Assembly (NCBI GenBank): GCA_021775655.1
Contig: JAJFHK010000130.1
Coordinates: 1 to 7,253, forward strand
From: Filomicrobium sp.
GTDB taxonomy: Bacteria; Pseudomonadota; Alphaproteobacteria; Rhizobiales; Hyphomicrobiaceae
Direction: 5' to 3'
Length of the DNA: 7,253 nt
The notes beneath the pieces are model-generated. The model saw nothing but the letters and a program-made list of their open reading frames with translations. It searched no databases and was not told the origin of the DNA. Of this stretch, positions 5,747 through 7,253 are shown in pieces. Every line of letters starts with the position of its first letter. The first letter of the stretch is position 1. The position numbers and the translations under genes were made by a program.

Positions 5747-6334
5747 TTGGACGAATTCGACGATTCAATTGAAACGTGGACCGTCGTGGTCGATGCCGAC
5801 ACGACTGAATTGAAAAAGCAGCTTACCGCGGCTTCGCAGCTCGGCAAGCAATTCTCAAATGCACTGTCGAGCGCCTTCGATGGTATCGCCATCAAGGGAA
5901 AGGGTCTTGGCGATGTTTTGCGCGGCCTAGCCCTCGACATTTCCAAGATTACGCTGAAGGCAGCATTCAAACCGCTTGAACAGGGCTTCGGGAACTTGCT
6001 CGCCGGGATCTTTTCTGGCGGGCTCGGTAGCGGTGGTGCTGTGTCGGCCCCATTGCCAGTTCCATTTGCACAGGGCGGAATAATCTCTAATCCGGTGCAC
6101 TTTCCGTTGCGGCGGGGCGGAGTAGGTATGGCTGGCGAACGCGGCGCCGAAGCAATTCTTCCACTAGCGCGTGGTCCGGATGGCCGGCTCGGGGTTGCTG
6201 CTCAGTCAGGTGGCGCCGGTGTCAACGTGACGTTCAACGTATCGACGCCTGACGCGGCAAGTTTCCAAAGGTCCCAGACACAAGTGGCCGCGATGCTCAA
6301 CCGCGCTGTCTCGCTCGGGCAGCGAAATCTTTGA
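5747..6334 (+). CDS. Short tail tape measure protein (GTA gene 11 type)
   Basis: The tape measure sets tail length and fills the tube lumen. This one is only 195 residues, far below ordinary siphophage tape measures but close to that of RcGTA. It has a polar N-terminus and an amphipathic helical region (about 19-90). A glycine-rich hinge (GGLGSGGAV, 91-99) follows, then the lambda-type C-terminal motif PFAQGGIISNPVHFPLRRGG (106-125) and GMAGERGAEAILPLARGPDG (127-146) followed by RLGV. The final part (VNVTFNVSTPDAASFQRSQT, 159-178) resembles the same family's C-terminal tail. Translation starts at TTG 5747 with AGGAG nine bases upstream. If fully helical, 195 residues would span about 29 nm (inference at 0.15 nm per residue), suggesting a short tail. 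Confidence 0.9.
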   Translation: MDEFDDSIETWTVVVDADTTELKKQLTAASQLGKQFSNALSSAFDGIAIKGKGLGDVLRGLALDISKITLKAAFKPLEQGFGNLLAGIFSGGLGSGGAVSAPLPVPFAQGGIISNPVHFPLRRGGVGMAGERGAEAILPLARGPDGRLGVAAQSGGAGVNVTFNVSTPDAASFQRSQTQVAAMLNRAVSLGQRNL

Positions 6335-6364
6335 GCAGGGTAATGAACGTGAGGAGCAGTCCCG

Positions 6365-7003
6365 ATGGCGTTTCATGATGTGCAATTCCCGATTGGGATA
6401 TCTCTTGGCGCCCAGGGCGGGCCGGAACGACGCACTGACGTGGTTGTTCTCGGATCCGGTTTTGAGGAGCGCAACAGCCGCTGGGCAGATTCACGACGCA
6501 GCTACAACGCAGGTTATGGCGTCCGTTCGCTGGACGATTTGCACGAGGTCATCGATTTCTTCGAGGAGCGACGTGGCAGACTGTACGGGTTTCGATGGCG
6601 CGATCATTCCGACTGGAAATCCTGCGAGCCTGGGCAGCAGCCGAGCACCCTCGATCAGTTCATCGGGACCGGCGATGGAATTCAGGCTACTTTCGAAATC
6701 GTAAAAACGTACGGAAGTACTTTTGCACCGTGGATCCGCCGCATTCGAAAAACCATCGCTGGTTCGATCACCGTTGCCGTTGATGGTGTAGAGCAAGTCG
6801 AAACAACGGACTTTCTTGCGGATGCGGATTCTGGAACAGTCATCTTTCAGCCCGCAAGTATTCCCCCGAACGGAGCGAACGTAACAGCCGGATTTGAGTT
6901 TGACGTGCCTGTCCGATTCGATAGCGATCAATTGGAAATCAATCTCCAAGGCTTCCGCGCTGGCGCAATTCCCTCAATTCCAATCGTCGAGATACGCTTA
7001 TGA
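6365..7003 (+). CDS. Distal tail protein (DUF2460, GTA gene 12)
   Basis: This 212-residue protein matches DUF2460, the distal tail (Dit-like) ring connecting the tube to the baseplate hub. Conserved features are AFHDVQFPIGISLGAQGGP (2-20), SRWADSRRSYNAGYGVRSLD (38-57) and FFEERRGRLYGFRWRDHSDW (65-84), the segment best known from this family. FIGTGDGIQATFEIVKTYG (99-117) follows, and the C-terminal block VPVRFDSDQLEINL (181-194) ends in PIVEIRL. GAGGAG at 6351-6356 is eight bases before the ATG. A 30-base spacer follows the tape measure. The stop overlaps the hub gene start (ATGA, 7000-7003), implying coupled translation. Confidence 0.94.
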   Translation: MAFHDVQFPIGISLGAQGGPERRTDVVVLGSGFEERNSRWADSRRSYNAGYGVRSLDDLHEVIDFFEERRGRLYGFRWRDHSDWKSCEPGQQPSTLDQFIGTGDGIQATFEIVKTYGSTFAPWIRRIRKTIAGSITVAVDGVEQVETTDFLADADSGTVIFQPASIPPNGANVTAGFEFDVPVRFDSDQLEINLQGFRAGAIPSIPIVEIRL

Positions 7004-7253
7004 AGGCTCTCCCCGCCGGGCTACGTGGCAGTCTCGACAGTGGTGTCACGACGCTTTGCTGGTGTTGGCGGATCACTCGTCGAGATGGTCTGCAATCGGG
7101 TTTTACCGACCACGACCGCGATGTCGTTTTCGATGCGACAGTTTTCGAGGCTGCCGCGGGTTTTTCGGCAAGCGAGATCAACGAGAGCGTCGGCCTCGGA
7201 GTTGACAATCTTGAGGTCACCGGTGCGCTCACATCGGACAAGCTGACAGAAGC
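7000..7253 (+). CDS. Baseplate hub protein (DUF2163, GTA gene 13), 3' end outside window
   Basis: The first 84 codons of a DUF2163 protein are present and the frame is open at the window edge. Family features are the Trp-rich CWCWRITRRDG (20-30), SGFTDHDRDVVFD (33-45), FEAAAGFSASEINESVGLGV (49-68) and DNLEVTGAL. In RcGTA this protein forms the hub between the distal tail ring and the central baseplate (established knowledge). I recall that it holds an iron-sulfur cluster there, but the relevant cysteines cannot be judged from this fragment. ATG 7000 overlaps the preceding stop by four bases. An NlpC/P60 peptidase gene and the large baseplate gene would be expected next. Confidence 0.93.
   Translation, partial: MKALPAGLRGSLDSGVTTLCWCWRITRRDGLQSGFTDHDRDVVFDATVFEAAAGFSASEINESVGLGVDNLEVTGALTSDKLTE

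Noticed and set aside
1..7253. CRISPR arrays, tRNA or rRNA genes, insertion sequences, integrase or attachment sites
   Set aside because: No regularly spaced repeats, RNA gene signatures, transposase motifs or terminal inverted repeats were seen. Nearly all of the window is accounted for by structural genes.

Overview
The window is a stretch of a phage-derived structural operon, all on the + strand. Its gene content and order match the Rhodobacter capsulatus gene transfer agent (RcGTA) cluster from gene 3 to gene 13: portal, prohead protease, HK97-fold major capsid, head-tail connector, head-tail adaptor, tail terminator (DUF3168), TP901-1-type major tail protein, two tail assembly chaperone genes, a very short tape measure, a DUF2460 distal tail protein and the start of a DUF2163 hub protein. 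The protein motifs, moderately high GC and compact arrangement point to an alphaproteobacterium, most likely Hyphomicrobiales (rhizobial type). This taxonomic call rests on protein family resemblance alone. The terminase side (upstream) and the NlpC/P60 and baseplate genes (downstream) lie outside the window.

Layout. Positions 1-1000 hold the 3' part of the portal gene. After a 110-base gap come the protease (1111-1656) and the capsid (best start 1704, end 2954). A 213-base non-coding stretch (2955-3167) follows, rich in stem-loops: a canonical intrinsic terminator right after the capsid gene, two competing small hairpins, and a long hairpin with a 12-bp perfect outer stem and a T-run. The connector (3168-3743) and adaptor (3740-4078) overlap by ATGA. 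An unrecognised arginine-rich 65-codon frame (4075-4272) follows, coupled by ATGA to the adaptor. Then come the tail terminator (4285-4695), major tail protein (4759-5172), chaperone 1 (5184-5570), chaperone 2 (5570-5740), tape measure (TTG start, 5747-6334), distal tail protein (6365-7003) and the hub N-terminus (7000 to the edge).

How the genes work together. Portal, protease and capsid build and mature the head. Connector and adaptor close it. The tail terminator caps a tube of major tail protein whose length is set by the tape measure with chaperone help. The distal tail and hub proteins begin the baseplate. The short tape measure and the gene order favour a gene transfer agent over an ordinary prophage, but this window alone cannot prove that particles carry host DNA.

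The observations most worth following are two. The chaperone pair looks set up for programmed -1 frameshifting: three chained X-XXY-YYZ slippery heptamers at 5546-5558, with the same Gly-Pro-Phe-Pro encoded in both frames and an apparently coding Phe-Pro-Trp-Asp stretch upstream of the second gene's ATG. The capsid gene is also insulated from the tail genes by stacked terminator-like structures, which could produce an excess of capsid mRNA.
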